From Comamonas piscis (GTDB lineage: Bacteria > Pseudomonadota > Gammaproteobacteria > Burkholderiales > Burkholderiaceae_C), in the NCBI RefSeq assembly GCF_014109725.1, contig NZ_CP058554.1:3162001-3226000 (forward strand): DNA of 64,000 bases, written 5' to 3'. Made by a program: the position numbers and the translations under genes. The notes beneath the pieces were generated by a model that saw only the letters and a program-made list of their open reading frames with translations, made no database searches and was not told the origin of the DNA. Shown in pieces: positions 53,599-62,952 of the stretch. Numbering within the stretch: position 1 is the stretch's first letter; every line of letters starts with the position of its first letter.

Positions 53599-54362
53599 GG
53601 GGATTTACGCAAAAGAGAAGAAGACAGCAGTGCCGCCAGGCTGGCCAGCAGCAGCAGGATCACCGTGGCAGCGCAGGCAAAGCCGGTTGCGCCATAGAAG
53701 GCCTGCAGCAGCACCACAGGGTAGGTGCGGTTCTGGAAACCAACCAGCAGATTGGAGAGATTGAACTCCCCGATCGACAGCGCCGCCACCATCACCAGCC
53801 CGGACAGCATGCTCTGGCGCAGGCTCGGCAGCACGATGCCGCTGAAGCGCTGCCATTCGCCCGCGCCCAAGGTGGCGGCCGCCTGCTCCAGCCGCTCGAT
53901 GCCGAGGTGGCGCAGGTCCGTTAGCAAGGTGTTGGTGAGATAAGGCAGGGTTGCGATCACATGCGCGGCAATCAGCAGCGGTGTGCTGCCCAGCCAGGGC
54001 AAGGTATCGGTGTTGAAGACAATCATGTAGCCGAAGCCCAGCGTGATGGCAGGCACCGCCACCGGCATGGCGCTCACGATGCGGGCGGCGAAGGCGCGTC
54101 CGCGCGTTGCGCCCTGGTGCAGGGAATAGGCCAGCGGCAGTGCCAGCACCGCATTGATCGCGCAGGTGGACAGCGCCACGACCAGGCTGGAGATGAAGCC
54201 CTTGCGGAACGACGGGTCGTTCCACAGCTGCATGTACCACTGCCCGGTGAAGCCTGAAGGCAGCAGTGAATTGGTCCAGTTCTGCCCGAAGCTGCCCACC
54301 GTGAGCAATGCCATTGGCAGCAGCAGATACAGGCCATAAACGATGGCAATGCCACGAACCAT
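53595..54362 (-). CDS. ABC transporter permease (first)
   Basis: 255 residues, six or so membrane helices, with the EAA-like motif (RLEQAAATLGAGEWQRFSGIVLPSLRQ) between helices. It heads the leftward operon. ATG at 54362 is supported by GGGAGA a few bases upstream; the frame stays open to 54452 but that part is polar and would overlap the promoter region. Divergent LysR regulator 160 bp away. Confidence 0.92.
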   Translation of the reverse strand: MVRGIAIVYGLYLLLPMALLTVGSFGQNWTNSLLPSGFTGQWYMQLWNDPSFRKGFISSLVVALSTCAINAVLALPLAYSLHQGATRGRAFAARIVSAMPVAVPAITLGFGYMIVFNTDTLPWLGSTPLLIAAHVIATLPYLTNTLLTDLRHLGIERLEQAAATLGAGEWQRFSGIVLPSLRQSMLSGLVMVAALSIGEFNLSNLLVGFQNRTYPVVLLQAFYGATGFACAATVILLLLASLAALLSSSLLRKSP

Positions 54363-54524
54363 CTTGTCTCCCAATAAAAAACGGATACTTTCCTTTTCAG
54401 ACACGTTAGTGTAGCGATCGCGCCTTATATTGGTATTGCATTGCTGTGACAATACGGCGCCATCATTGAATTAATGGAAACTGTTGTCGCAACTTATCAT
54501 CAACAAAACTGCTGACCAAGATCT

Positions 54525-55448
54525 ATGAAACGGGACTGCCCCACCATCCAGGAATTGCTCGCGCTCGATGCAGTGGCCCGCTATTCCAGCCTGACCTTGG
54601 CCGCCTCCTCGCTGTGCGTGACCACCAGTGCCGTGAGCAAACAGGTTGCCTCGCTGGAAAGCTTTCTGGGCACGGCCCTGCTGCAAAAAGTGGGGCGCGG
54701 CGTACAGCTCACCCCCGTGGGTCGGAGCTACTGGCTCAAGATCTCGGGCAGCCTGCGTACCCTCGAAACCGCCACCTACGAGGTCCGCGCCGGCGCGGAC
54801 AGCCATGCGGTGCTGACGCTCAGCTGCGTGCCGACCTTCTTCACCCGCTGGCTCATCCCGCGCCTGCCCCACTTCCGACAGGCCCACCCCCGCGCTACGC
54901 TGAGCTTTAGCCGCCATCTGGCGCCGCTGGAGAACCTGCCAGCCCATGTCGATGCCGCCATCCGCTACAACCCCGCCGACTACGCCGGTGTGGTCAACGA
55001 ATACATTGCAGGACGCGAGTTTGTGGTGATCGCCTCCAGCGAGCTGATGCAGGGCCTGCACAAGATCAAGGATCCGGCCGACGTGCTAGCCCACACACTG
55101 CTGCACCATGAAGAAGCCCAGGGCGCCTGGTCGCAATGGTCTGCGGCCCATGGCATCACCCACCAGCTGCTGATCGCGGGCCCCCGGTTTGCGCAGTACT
55201 CGGCCTTGATCCAAGCCGCTCGCTGTGGCCTGGGTATCGCCTTTGTTCCCCTCATCCTGGTCGAAGACGAACTGGCCGAGGGCGTGCTGGTCACGCCGTT
55301 TGAAGGCAGCACGGCCGTAGAGCATGGCCACTACCTGTGCTACCGGCCGGACCGCATGCAGTTTCCGGCCTTTACGCAGTTGCGGCAATGGCTGCTGGCG
55401 GAGGGTGGCGCTCAGGAAGCCGCTCCAAACCTTGCTGGCCAGCCCTGA
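54525..55448 (+). CDS. LysR-family regulator of the ABC operon
   Basis: 307 residues. The winged helix (about 8-66: LLALDAVARYSSLTLAASSLCVTTSAVSKQVASLESFLGTALL) and LTPVGRSYW linker are typical of the GcvA/AmpR-like group, as is the effector-domain segment VDAAIRYNPADYAG. ATG at 54525 is clear. It is divergent from the permease-led operon and is its likely regulator. Its effector would be the transported compound or a product; unknown. Confidence 0.93.
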   Translation: MKRDCPTIQELLALDAVARYSSLTLAASSLCVTTSAVSKQVASLESFLGTALLQKVGRGVQLTPVGRSYWLKISGSLRTLETATYEVRAGADSHAVLTLSCVPTFFTRWLIPRLPHFRQAHPRATLSFSRHLAPLENLPAHVDAAIRYNPADYAGVVNEYIAGREFVVIASSELMQGLHKIKDPADVLAHTLLHHEEAQGAWSQWSAAHGITHQLLIAGPRFAQYSALIQAARCGLGIAFVPLILVEDELAEGVLVTPFEGSTAVEHGHYLCYRPDRMQFPAFTQLRQWLLAEGGAQEAAPNLAGQP

Positions 55449-55661
55449 GGCCGGGAGCGCCACCAAGGTCTCCGAACCTTCGCAGCATCGACCAGATGGC
55501 GAACATTTGTGTGAGCAAGCGCAAGGGCTGGGCCAGACGGCATGCCTCGTAGAGCGGCCAGTAACGGCACCCAAGCCGGTTGCAAACAGAAATCAATCAA
55601 CCGGATGCCAGTGATAGCATCGCGCGCATCCTCAGTCACCGGCCATCAGTGCCCTGCGTCG

Positions 55662-56849
55662 ATGTTCAAGATCTCTGTACCCAGCTTCGCCCTGGCCCTA
55701 ACGCTGTCCGCATACGTGCAAGCAGCTGACCTGGCTTCCTTTTGGACCCATACCCAACGGGGTGGCAACAGCTTCAACCGCTTGCCGCCGGATGCCAGCT
55801 ATTACAAAGCGCTGCGCGGCTATGGCGCCAGCTGGGTGCGCCTGTCGTATGACAAATGGAAGCCCGAGCAGCGCGACTTTTTGATGGGCAATGCTGACCA
55901 TTACGAAAAACTCGCCGCATCGGACCTGGCCACCCTCAAAGCATCCATCGCCAGCGCGCATGCCGCTGGGCTCAAGGTGGTGATTGCGCCGCTGTCACTG
56001 CCTTTGTCACGCTGGTCGCAAAACAACCAGGGGAAGTTTGACGACCGCATCTGGCAGGACAAGGCGCAGTGGAAGGCCGCAGGCCAGTTTTGGCAAGATC
56101 TCGCCCGCGCCTTGAAGGACACGCCGGGCATTGCGGCCTACAACCTGATCAATGAACCCGCACCCGAGAAGGGAGGCGGCCTGCCCGAACATGCCAGCAA
56201 AGCGGCCATGCAGGCCTGGTATGCCAAGGCCAAGGGCGGTCCGCGCGACCTGCCCGCTTTCTACCGCTACCTCATTGCCCAGATCCGCGCCGTCGACCCG
56301 GACACGCCCATCATGGTGGATGCTGGCTGGTATGGCGCCGCCGATGCCTTTGCCTACTGGCCTGAAGCACTCGAGGACAAACGGGTGCTGTACAGCTTTC
56401 ACATGTACGAACCCTACCAGGCCACGAGCGGTCCCAACCTGAAACGCAAGCAGCCCTACCGCTACCCGGGCGAGGCGCCATTTGCCGGCAAGACCCAGCC
56501 CTGGAACAAGCAGCGCGTGGCGCAGTACCTGGATGCCGTCAACGGCTGGGCGCGCTCGCTGTCGATCCCGCCGGAGCAGATCGTCATGGGCGAGTTTGGC
56601 TGTGTGCGCATGCTCGATAGCTGCAGCCAGTACCTCGACGATGTTCTGTCTTACGCCGAGGACAAGCGCTACCACTGGGCGTTTTACAGCTTTCGGGAAG
56701 ATGCCTGGGATGCCATGGACTACGAACTTGGCCAGGCCAAGGTGCACTGGCGCTACTGGGATGCGATGGAAAAAGGCCAGCCCGATCCGCTGAAGCGCAG
56801 TGCGACGCCGGAGTTCGAGCCCATCCGCAAGCGCTTGCAGCAGCGCTGA
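55662..56849 (+). CDS. Secreted glycoside hydrolase family 5-like enzyme
   Basis: 395 residues. A signal peptide (MFKISVPSFALALTLSAYVQA) is followed by a TIM-barrel hydrolase. The acid/base glutamate is Glu165 in YNLINEPAP and the nucleophile is Glu311 in VMGEFGC, matching GH5. Other strands include WVRLSYDKWKP and SFHMYEPYQ, with the catalytic-site His and Tyr. The natural substrate (a beta-1,4-glucan, mannan or other) cannot be told. Start ATG at 55662 begins the signal peptide; a longer frame from 55542 has no signal. It stands alone, 11 bp from a convergent amidohydrolase gene. Confidence 0.92.
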   Translation: MFKISVPSFALALTLSAYVQAADLASFWTHTQRGGNSFNRLPPDASYYKALRGYGASWVRLSYDKWKPEQRDFLMGNADHYEKLAASDLATLKASIASAHAAGLKVVIAPLSLPLSRWSQNNQGKFDDRIWQDKAQWKAAGQFWQDLARALKDTPGIAAYNLINEPAPEKGGGLPEHASKAAMQAWYAKAKGGPRDLPAFYRYLIAQIRAVDPDTPIMVDAGWYGAADAFAYWPEALEDKRVLYSFHMYEPYQATSGPNLKRKQPYRYPGEAPFAGKTQPWNKQRVAQYLDAVNGWARSLSIPPEQIVMGEFGCVRMLDSCSQYLDDVLSYAEDKRYHWAFYSFREDAWDAMDYELGQAKVHWRYWDAMEKGQPDPLKRSATPEFEPIRKRLQQR

Positions 56850-56860
56850 AAGCGCCGTGC

Positions 56861-58138
56861 TTAACGCGCGCTCAGCAAGGTGGTGCTGGCAGGGCGCCCC
56901 GGCACATTCAACGTAGCCACCGGCGCTGGCGTGCTGGCAATGCGCTGGCCCCGGCGCCATACGCCCAGGCGCGCGGCCTTCAGCCGCAAGGCCTCCACCG
57001 GGTCCTTGGCATGCAGCAGCACAAAGTCGGCATGGGCGCCCTTTTCAATGCCATAGCCTTGCAGGCCCAGCAGGCGCGCGGGGTTCAGGGTGATGGCATC
57101 AAAGCATTGCTGCATGCCGGCGCGGCTGGTCATCTGCGCCACATGCAGGCCCATGTTCGCCACCTCCAGCGCATCGCCCGATCCCAGGCTGTACCAGGGG
57201 TCCATCACACAGTCATGGCCAAAGGCAACAGTCAGGCCCGCAGCCATCAGCTCCGGCACGCGCGTCATGCCCCGGCGCTTGGGGTAGGTGTCGTGGCGGC
57301 CCTGGATCGTGATATTGATCAAGGGGTTGCTGACAACGCCCAGCTGCGCCTCGGCCATCAAAGCCATCAGCTTGCTGACGTAGTAGTTGTCCATGCTGTG
57401 CATGGACGTCAGGTGCGATCCTGTGACGCGGCCATGCAGGCCCAGGCGATGCGTGTGGTAGGCCAGGGTTTCCACATGGCGCGACATCGGGTCGTCCGAT
57501 TCATCGCAATGCATATCGACCAACTTGCCGCGCTCGGCCGCCAGTTCGCAGAGAATGCGCACGCTCTCAGCCCCATCGGCCATCGTGCGCTCAAAGTGCG
57601 GAATGCCGCCGACGACATCCACGCCCAGGTCGAGCGCGCGCTTGAGGTTGTCCAACCCACCCGGAGTGCGCAGCACGCCATCTTGCGGAAATGCGACCAG
57701 CTGCAGGTCGATATACGGCGCGACGCGCTTTTGCACATCAAGCATCGCTTCGACCGGCAGCAGGCTGGGGTCGCTGGTGTCGACATGGCTGCGGATGGCC
57801 AAAAGCCCGCGCGCCACCGCCCAGTCGCAGTAGGCCAAGGCGCGTTCGACCAGTGCATCATGCGTCAGCTGGGGCTTGAGTTCGCCCCACAGCGCAATGC
57901 CTTCGAGCAAGGTGCCGCTTTCGTTGACACGCGGCATGCCGTAGCTCAGGGTGGCATCCATGTGGAAATGCGGGTCCACAAAGGGCGGGCTCAGCAGCAG
58001 GCCTTCGGCGTCCACCACCTCGGCAGCAGGCGCCTGCAGGCCCTCGCTCACCTCGGCAATCTTGCCGTCCTGCACAGCGACCGACATGTTCTTGCGGCCA
58101 TCGGCCAAACTGGCATTGCGAATCAATAAATCAAGCAT
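56861..58138 (-). CDS. Cytosine deaminase-like amidohydrolase
   Basis: 425 residues. The amidohydrolase metal site shows His57-x-His59 (DPHFHMDATL), a later His in DMHCDESDD, and the catalytic Asp in FGHDCVMDP, as in E. coli CodA. It should remove ammonia from cytosine or a related N-heterocycle. It is the last gene of the BMP importer operon, 53 bp downstream of a permease gene, which suggests that the importer brings in nucleosides or nucleobases which are then deaminated. Isoguanine, creatinine or other rings are alternative substrates. ATG at 58138 begins the conserved LIRNASL. Confidence 0.9.
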   Translation of the reverse strand: MLDLLIRNASLADGRKNMSVAVQDGKIAEVSEGLQAPAAEVVDAEGLLLSPPFVDPHFHMDATLSYGMPRVNESGTLLEGIALWGELKPQLTHDALVERALAYCDWAVARGLLAIRSHVDTSDPSLLPVEAMLDVQKRVAPYIDLQLVAFPQDGVLRTPGGLDNLKRALDLGVDVVGGIPHFERTMADGAESVRILCELAAERGKLVDMHCDESDDPMSRHVETLAYHTHRLGLHGRVTGSHLTSMHSMDNYYVSKLMALMAEAQLGVVSNPLINITIQGRHDTYPKRRGMTRVPELMAAGLTVAFGHDCVMDPWYSLGSGDALEVANMGLHVAQMTSRAGMQQCFDAITLNPARLLGLQGYGIEKGAHADFVLLHAKDPVEALRLKAARLGVWRRGQRIASTPAPVATLNVPGRPASTTLLSAR

Positions 58139-58191
58139 TTTTTATCCTTGTAGGCAGACCTGGGTCTGCATCGTGGGGCGCGAACCTTGGC

Positions 58192-59115
58192 TCAGCGCTC
58201 GCCTTTGCGGTAGGGTTTCATCAGCGCCTGCGGGTACGCGGCTTTGCGGGCCACCAGCACCAGCGCCACGATCGACAGCAGGTAGGGCAGCATCAAATAG
58301 AACTGGTAAGGCACGAGGCCATCGCCCGACTGCTGCAGCCGCAGCTGCAGCGCATCAAAGAAAGCAAACAGCAGCGCACCCAGCAAGGCCTTGCCCGGCC
58401 GCCAGGAGGCAAACACCACCAGCGCCACGCAGATCCAGCCCCGGCCGTTGACCATATTGAAGAAAAAGGCATTGAAGGCCGACAGGGTCAAAAAGGCACC
58501 GGCCACGCCCATCAGCGCCGAGCCCGCAATGATGGCACCACTGCGCACCGCCATCACCGCCACGCCCTGGCCTTCTGCGGCTTGTGGGTTCTCACCCACC
58601 ATGCGCACCGCCAACCCGAGGGGCGTGCGAAACAGCACCCAGGCCAGGAACGGCACCAGCAGCAAGGCCAGCAAGGTCAACGCGGTTTGGTCGCTCAAGA
58701 TCGGAATCGGCAGCCAGTCCATCGCCTCAAACGGCGTGATGGTGGGCGGGGTGTTCACCTTGGGGAAGCTGACCCGGTAGCCGTAGTACGACAAGGCGGT
58801 CGCCAGCATGGTGATACCCAGGCCCGAGACGTGCTGCGACAGCGCCAGCCCCACGGTCAGCCAGGCATGCAGGCTGCCCAGCACCGCACCAGTCAGCGCG
58901 GCCACCAGCACGCCCGTCCACAGCCCGTGGCCGGCGTACACGGTCAGCCAGCCGGTAAAGGCGCCGGCCACCATGATGCCTTCAATACCCAGGTTCAGCA
59001 CCCCGGCGCGCTCACACAGCAGTACCCCCAGGGTGCCGAGCAGCAGCGGCGTCGCCGTACGCAGCACGGCCACCCAGAAAGAGGCATTGGCCAAAATATC
59101 CATCACGTCGCTCAT
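58192..59115 (-). CDS. BMP-type ABC importer permease, YufQ-like
   Basis: 307 residues, about nine hydrophobic segments, with the family motif GVLLCERAGVLNLGIEGIMVAGAF, typical of permeases of the nucleoside BmpA-NupPQ type. GENPQAAEGQGVAVMAVRSGAIIAGSALMGVAGAFLTL is the ATPase coupling region. It pairs with the permease at 59165. The gap to it is 49 bp; all genes are leftward and the deaminase follows. Confidence 0.93.
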   Translation of the reverse strand: MSDVMDILANASFWVAVLRTATPLLLGTLGVLLCERAGVLNLGIEGIMVAGAFTGWLTVYAGHGLWTGVLVAALTGAVLGSLHAWLTVGLALSQHVSGLGITMLATALSYYGYRVSFPKVNTPPTITPFEAMDWLPIPILSDQTALTLLALLLVPFLAWVLFRTPLGLAVRMVGENPQAAEGQGVAVMAVRSGAIIAGSALMGVAGAFLTLSAFNAFFFNMVNGRGWICVALVVFASWRPGKALLGALLFAFFDALQLRLQQSGDGLVPYQFYLMLPYLLSIVALVLVARKAAYPQALMKPYRKGER

Positions 59116-59164
59116 CGGGCACCTCGCGCTGCGCTTTGTTTTTGTGGTTTGAACATCGCAGCTC

Positions 59165-60226
59165 TCACTTTCTGCGCAAGCGGTATTGGGTCATCAGGCT
59201 GGCCACCAGCACCGACAGCAGCGAGGCAGCCACGATCACATCGGCGATCGCATTAGGCACGCCGACGGCGCGGCTCATGCTGTCAGCCCCCACCAGCATG
59301 CCGGCCACAAACACGGCCGAGGCCACGACGCCCAGCGGGTGCAGGCCCGCCAGCATCGCAATCACGATGCCGCTGTAGCCATAGCCGGGCGACATGTCCA
59401 GGGTCAGGTAGCTGGTGCGGCCCGCTACCTCAATCGCGCCCGCCAGCCCGGCGAGCCCGCCGGACAGCAGCGCCACCAGCACCACGGTGCGGGTCACCGG
59501 CACCCCTGCAAAAGCAGCCGCACGCGGGTTGGCACCTGCAGCGCGAATATCAAAACCCGGCACCGCCCGTTGCAGCAGCAGCCACAGCGCCACCGCCAGG
59601 CCCACCGCAATCAGCAAGCCATTGTGCAAACGGGTCTGTGCAATCAGCTTGCCCAGCTCCAAGTCGCCCTGCAGCGCCACGCTCTGCGGCCAACCCATCG
59701 CCATCGGGTCTTTCATCGGTCCATCGAGCAGATAGGACACCGCCAGCAGCATGACAAAGTTCAGCAGCAAAGTGGTGACCACCTCGTCCACGCCCAGCTT
59801 GGTCTTCATCAAGGCGGGGCCCAGCAGCAAGGCTGCGCCGGCCAATGCGGCTGCCAGCAGCATCAGCGGAAACAGCAGATAAATGGGCAGCTCAAAGCCG
59901 GTGCCGCCGTGCATGCCGCCGACGGCCACGGCCGCCACCGCGCCTGCATAGAGCTGGCCCTCGGCACCGATGTTGAACAGCCGGGCCCGGAACGCTACGG
60001 CTGCAGCCAGACCGGTCAGGATCAGCGGCACGGCGCGCGTCAATGTCTCGGACAGCGCAAACATGGAGCCAAAGGCCCCTTTGAACAGCGCCACATAGGT
60101 GGCACCCACAGGGGCGCCGGCCCATAGCACCAGCAAGCCGCTGATGGCCAAGGTAAATACAATGGCACCCAAGGGTGCGGCCACCATGGCCAGTTTCGAC
60201 GGGGTCGCTCTTTTTTCTATACGCAT
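59165..60226 (-). CDS. BMP-type ABC importer permease, YufP-like
   Basis: 353 residues, many membrane helices, with the segment RARLFNIGAEGQLYAGAVAAV and the coupling region GANPRAAAFAGVPVTRTVVLVALLSGGLAGLAGAIEVAG. It forms a heterodimeric pore with the YufQ-like subunit. ATG at 60226 lies 9 bp after the ATPase stop codon, so they are translationally close. The N-terminus is basic (MRIEKRATPSK), as is usual for inner-membrane proteins. Confidence 0.93.
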   Translation of the reverse strand: MRIEKRATPSKLAMVAAPLGAIVFTLAISGLLVLWAGAPVGATYVALFKGAFGSMFALSETLTRAVPLILTGLAAAVAFRARLFNIGAEGQLYAGAVAAVAVGGMHGGTGFELPIYLLFPLMLLAAALAGAALLLGPALMKTKLGVDEVVTTLLLNFVMLLAVSYLLDGPMKDPMAMGWPQSVALQGDLELGKLIAQTRLHNGLLIAVGLAVALWLLLQRAVPGFDIRAAGANPRAAAFAGVPVTRTVVLVALLSGGLAGLAGAIEVAGRTSYLTLDMSPGYGYSGIVIAMLAGLHPLGVVASAVFVAGMLVGADSMSRAVGVPNAIADVIVAASLLSVLVASLMTQYRLRRK

Positions 60227-60235
60227 TGCAGTCTC

Positions 60236-61810
60236 TCAGCCCTGGCGCGCAGGCGCTGTCAAAGGGGATCCGGCCATGGCCAAACCAATGGTCTCGCGGC
60301 TCCAGTCCGCAAAAGGCAGCACGGGCGACAGATGGCCCTCATGCATCACGCCAATGCGGTCGCCCAGCGCCAGCACCTCGTCCAGATCGTCGGAGATCAA
60401 GAGCACCGCAGCGCCTGCATCGCGCGCCGCCAGCAGTTGCTGGTGCACAAACCGCACCGCGCCAATGTCCAGGCCCCAGGTGGGCTGGTGCGCCACAATC
60501 AGGCGCGGCGCCATGCCCTCGGCCCCTTGCGGTGCGAGCAGCGCCCGGCCCAGGATCAGCTTTTGCATATTGCCGCCCGACAGCGAACGGGCCGGTGCAT
60601 CCAGCCCGCCGCCGCGCACATCGAAGTGCTGGGACACATGCTGGGCCTGGCTGCGCGCCTGCACTCTGCGCACCCAGCCCCAACGCGAGAACCAAGGGCT
60701 GCGCAGCCGCTCGGAGACGGCGTTTTCCCAGACCGGCAAATCACCGACCACGCCGGTGCCATGGCGGTCTTCCGGTATGCGGGCCACGCCCTGCGACACT
60801 AAGGCCAGGGCCGATGCTGGCATCGGCGCGCCCAAATACGTCACTGTGCCCTGCCCTGGGCGGCGCATGCCGCAGAGCATATCGGCCAAGGCCACCTGGC
60901 CGTTGCCCGAGACACCAGCAATCGCCACCATCTCCCCGGCCCTTAGTACCAGCGACACATCGACCAGGCGATCACGCGCCGTGGATTTGGCGGAGGCCGT
61001 GGTGTGTACATTGCGCAAACTGCAGACCTCGTCGCCAACCTTGGCGGCAGGCTCGCGCTCGGGCAGGCTCACCGCCTCGCCCACCATCCACTGCGCCAGC
61101 TGCGCCTGGGTGCTGCCGGCGGTCGGTGCCTCGGCCACCAGCTTGCCGTGCCGCAGCACGGCCACGCGGTCGGCCACGCGCAGCACTTCGCCCAGCTTGT
61201 GGCTGATAAAGATGATCGACAGGCCTTGCGCGACCATCTGGGACAAGGTCGCAAACAGCGCCTCGCTCTCCTGCGGGGTCAGCACAGCAGTGGGCTCATC
61301 GAGAATCAAAATCTTGGCGCCCCGGTACAGCGCCTTGAGGATCTCCACCCGTTGGCGCTCACCCACCGACAGGCTCCCAACGCGCGCATCCGGGTCAACC
61401 ACCAGGCCAAACTGCTGGGCCACCGCCACCAGCTTGGCGCGTGCCTGCCGCTTGGCCGACTGCAGGCGCAGCAGCGATTCGCTGCCCACCATGATGTTGT
61501 CCAGCACGCTCAGGTTATCGGCCAGCGCAAAGTGCTGGTGCACCATGCCGATACCGGCGGCCAGCGAGGCACGCGGCTGGCCCGGTGGCAGCGGCTGGCC
61601 CATCACATCAATGCGCCCTTCATCGGCCACATAGTGGCCAAACAGGATCGACATCAGGGTGGATTTGCCCGCACCGTTCTCGCCCAGTAAGGCGACGATC
61701 TCGCCCCGGTGCAGGGTCAGTGAGATCGCATCGTTGGCGACCAGCGGGCCAAAGCGTTTGGTGATGCCATGCAGCTGGAGCACGACAGGAGAAGAACTGG
61801 GAGGAGACAT
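60236..61810 (-). CDS. BMP-type ABC importer ATPase with two ABC domains
   Basis: 524 residues. The first ABC domain (about 1-250) has Walker A LLGENGAGKSTL and the signature LSVGERQRVEILKALYRGAKILILDEPTAVL. The second (about 265-510) has a degenerate Walker A (GVSGNGQVALADML) and LSGGNMQKLILGRALL, as in the sugar/nucleoside class. Two nucleotide domains in one chain fit a BMP-type importer. ATG at 61810 is separated by 137 bp, including a hairpin, from the binding protein gene. Confidence 0.95.
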   Translation of the reverse strand: MSPPSSSPVVLQLHGITKRFGPLVANDAISLTLHRGEIVALLGENGAGKSTLMSILFGHYVADEGRIDVMGQPLPPGQPRASLAAGIGMVHQHFALADNLSVLDNIMVGSESLLRLQSAKRQARAKLVAVAQQFGLVVDPDARVGSLSVGERQRVEILKALYRGAKILILDEPTAVLTPQESEALFATLSQMVAQGLSIIFISHKLGEVLRVADRVAVLRHGKLVAEAPTAGSTQAQLAQWMVGEAVSLPEREPAAKVGDEVCSLRNVHTTASAKSTARDRLVDVSLVLRAGEMVAIAGVSGNGQVALADMLCGMRRPGQGTVTYLGAPMPASALALVSQGVARIPEDRHGTGVVGDLPVWENAVSERLRSPWFSRWGWVRRVQARSQAQHVSQHFDVRGGGLDAPARSLSGGNMQKLILGRALLAPQGAEGMAPRLIVAHQPTWGLDIGAVRFVHQQLLAARDAGAAVLLISDDLDEVLALGDRIGVMHEGHLSPVLPFADWSRETIGLAMAGSPLTAPARQG

Positions 61811-61862
61811 CGGTGGGGGCCACTGGGTTCGCTGCTCAGGCGGCGGAGCCTGGTAGCTGGCA

Positions 61863-61891
61863 CAAAAACAGCCCCGGTAGGTGCCGGAGCT
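61863..61891 (-). terminator. Intra-operon terminator after the BMP binding-protein gene
   Basis: Read leftward, AGCTCCGG (61884-61891) pairs with CCGGGGCT (61870-61877), an 8-bp stem with one G-U pair, then GTTTTTG. It lies between the binding-protein gene and the ATPase gene, where partial termination would give more binding protein than transporter. Confidence 0.6.
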
Positions 61892-61947
61892 GGAAGTTAG
61901 CGGCGCTGCGCTTGTAGGGCACAGCGCCTAGGCAATCCAAGCCCGGC

Positions 61948-62952
61948 TTACTTGGCCGTGGACTTGGGTTGCGAGTCGTCGACCTTCACGACGAACTTGC
62001 CCGACAGGATGTCTGCCTGCTTGGCCTGCACCTTGGCGATCAGGTCCGCAGGCAGCTTTTTCTCGAAGGTGCCGAAAGGTGCCAAGGACGAGCCCTTGTG
62101 CTTCATCATCGAGTACGGGCCGTAGTCCTCGGCCTTGTAGCTGCCGTCCTTCACGGCCTGGATGGCGCGGCCCACGCTGGGCTCCATGTGCCACAGCGCC
62201 GAGGCCACCACGGTATCGGGGTACTGCGCCTGGGTGTTGATCACATTTCCAATCGCCAGCTTACCCTTTTCCTTGGCCGCATCGCTCACGCCAAAGCGCT
62301 CGGCATACAGCACGTCCGCGCCCTTGTCGATCATCGCAAAGGTGGCTTCCTTGGCCTTGGGTGGATCAAACCAGCTGTTGATGAAGCTGACGGTGAACTC
62401 CACCTTGGGGTTCACTTCCTTGGCGCCGGCCATGAAGGCGTGCATCAAACGGTTGACCTCGGGGATCGGGAAGCCGCCAACCATGCCGATCTTGCCGGTC
62501 TTGGTCATGCCACCCGCAACCATGCCCGACAGGTAGGCCGGTTCCTGGATGTAGTTGTCAAACACGCTGAAATTGGGCGCCTGCACCTTGCCGGACGAGC
62601 CCATCACAAAAGCGGTCTTGGGGAAATCCTTGGCGACCTTGCGGGCGGCGGATTCCACCCCAAACACCTCACCAAACATCAGCTGTGCGCCACCGGTGGC
62701 GTATTCGCGCATCACGCGCTCGTAGTCGGCATTGGCCACGTTCTCGCTGGACTTGTACTCGATCTCGCCCCGCGCCTCCGCCGCCTTCAGTGCCTCGTGG
62801 ATGCGGCTGACCCATTGCTGCTCATACGGCACGGTGTACACCGCCGCGACCTTTACCTTGCTCTGCGCCCAAGCCGGTGCTGCCGACAGGCCGGCCAGCG
62901 CCAGCGGGAGCGCGGCCAGGCAGGTTTGAACAATACGACGCCGTGTAGTCAT
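61948..62952 (-). CDS. BMP-family substrate-binding protein (nucleoside/nucleobase)
   Basis: 334 residues. A signal peptide (MTTRRRIVQTCLAALPLALAGLSAAPAWAQ) with twin arginines is seen at the start; no lipobox cysteine, unlike most BMP lipoproteins. Mature motifs: KVAAVYTVPYEQQWVSRIHEALKAAEARGEIEYKSSENV, GYSMVAGGMTKTGKIGMVGGFPIPEVNR-like, SWFDPPKAKEA and YAERFGVSDAAKEKGKLAIGNVI. BMP proteins bind purine or other nucleosides; ligand here is unknown. ATG at 62952 has AGGAG 7 bp upstream. It leads the operon after a structured leader. Confidence 0.93.
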   Translation of the reverse strand: MTTRRRIVQTCLAALPLALAGLSAAPAWAQSKVKVAAVYTVPYEQQWVSRIHEALKAAEARGEIEYKSSENVANADYERVMREYATGGAQLMFGEVFGVESAARKVAKDFPKTAFVMGSSGKVQAPNFSVFDNYIQEPAYLSGMVAGGMTKTGKIGMVGGFPIPEVNRLMHAFMAGAKEVNPKVEFTVSFINSWFDPPKAKEATFAMIDKGADVLYAERFGVSDAAKEKGKLAIGNVINTQAQYPDTVVASALWHMEPSVGRAIQAVKDGSYKAEDYGPYSMMKHKGSSLAPFGTFEKKLPADLIAKVQAKQADILSGKFVVKVDDSQPKSTAK

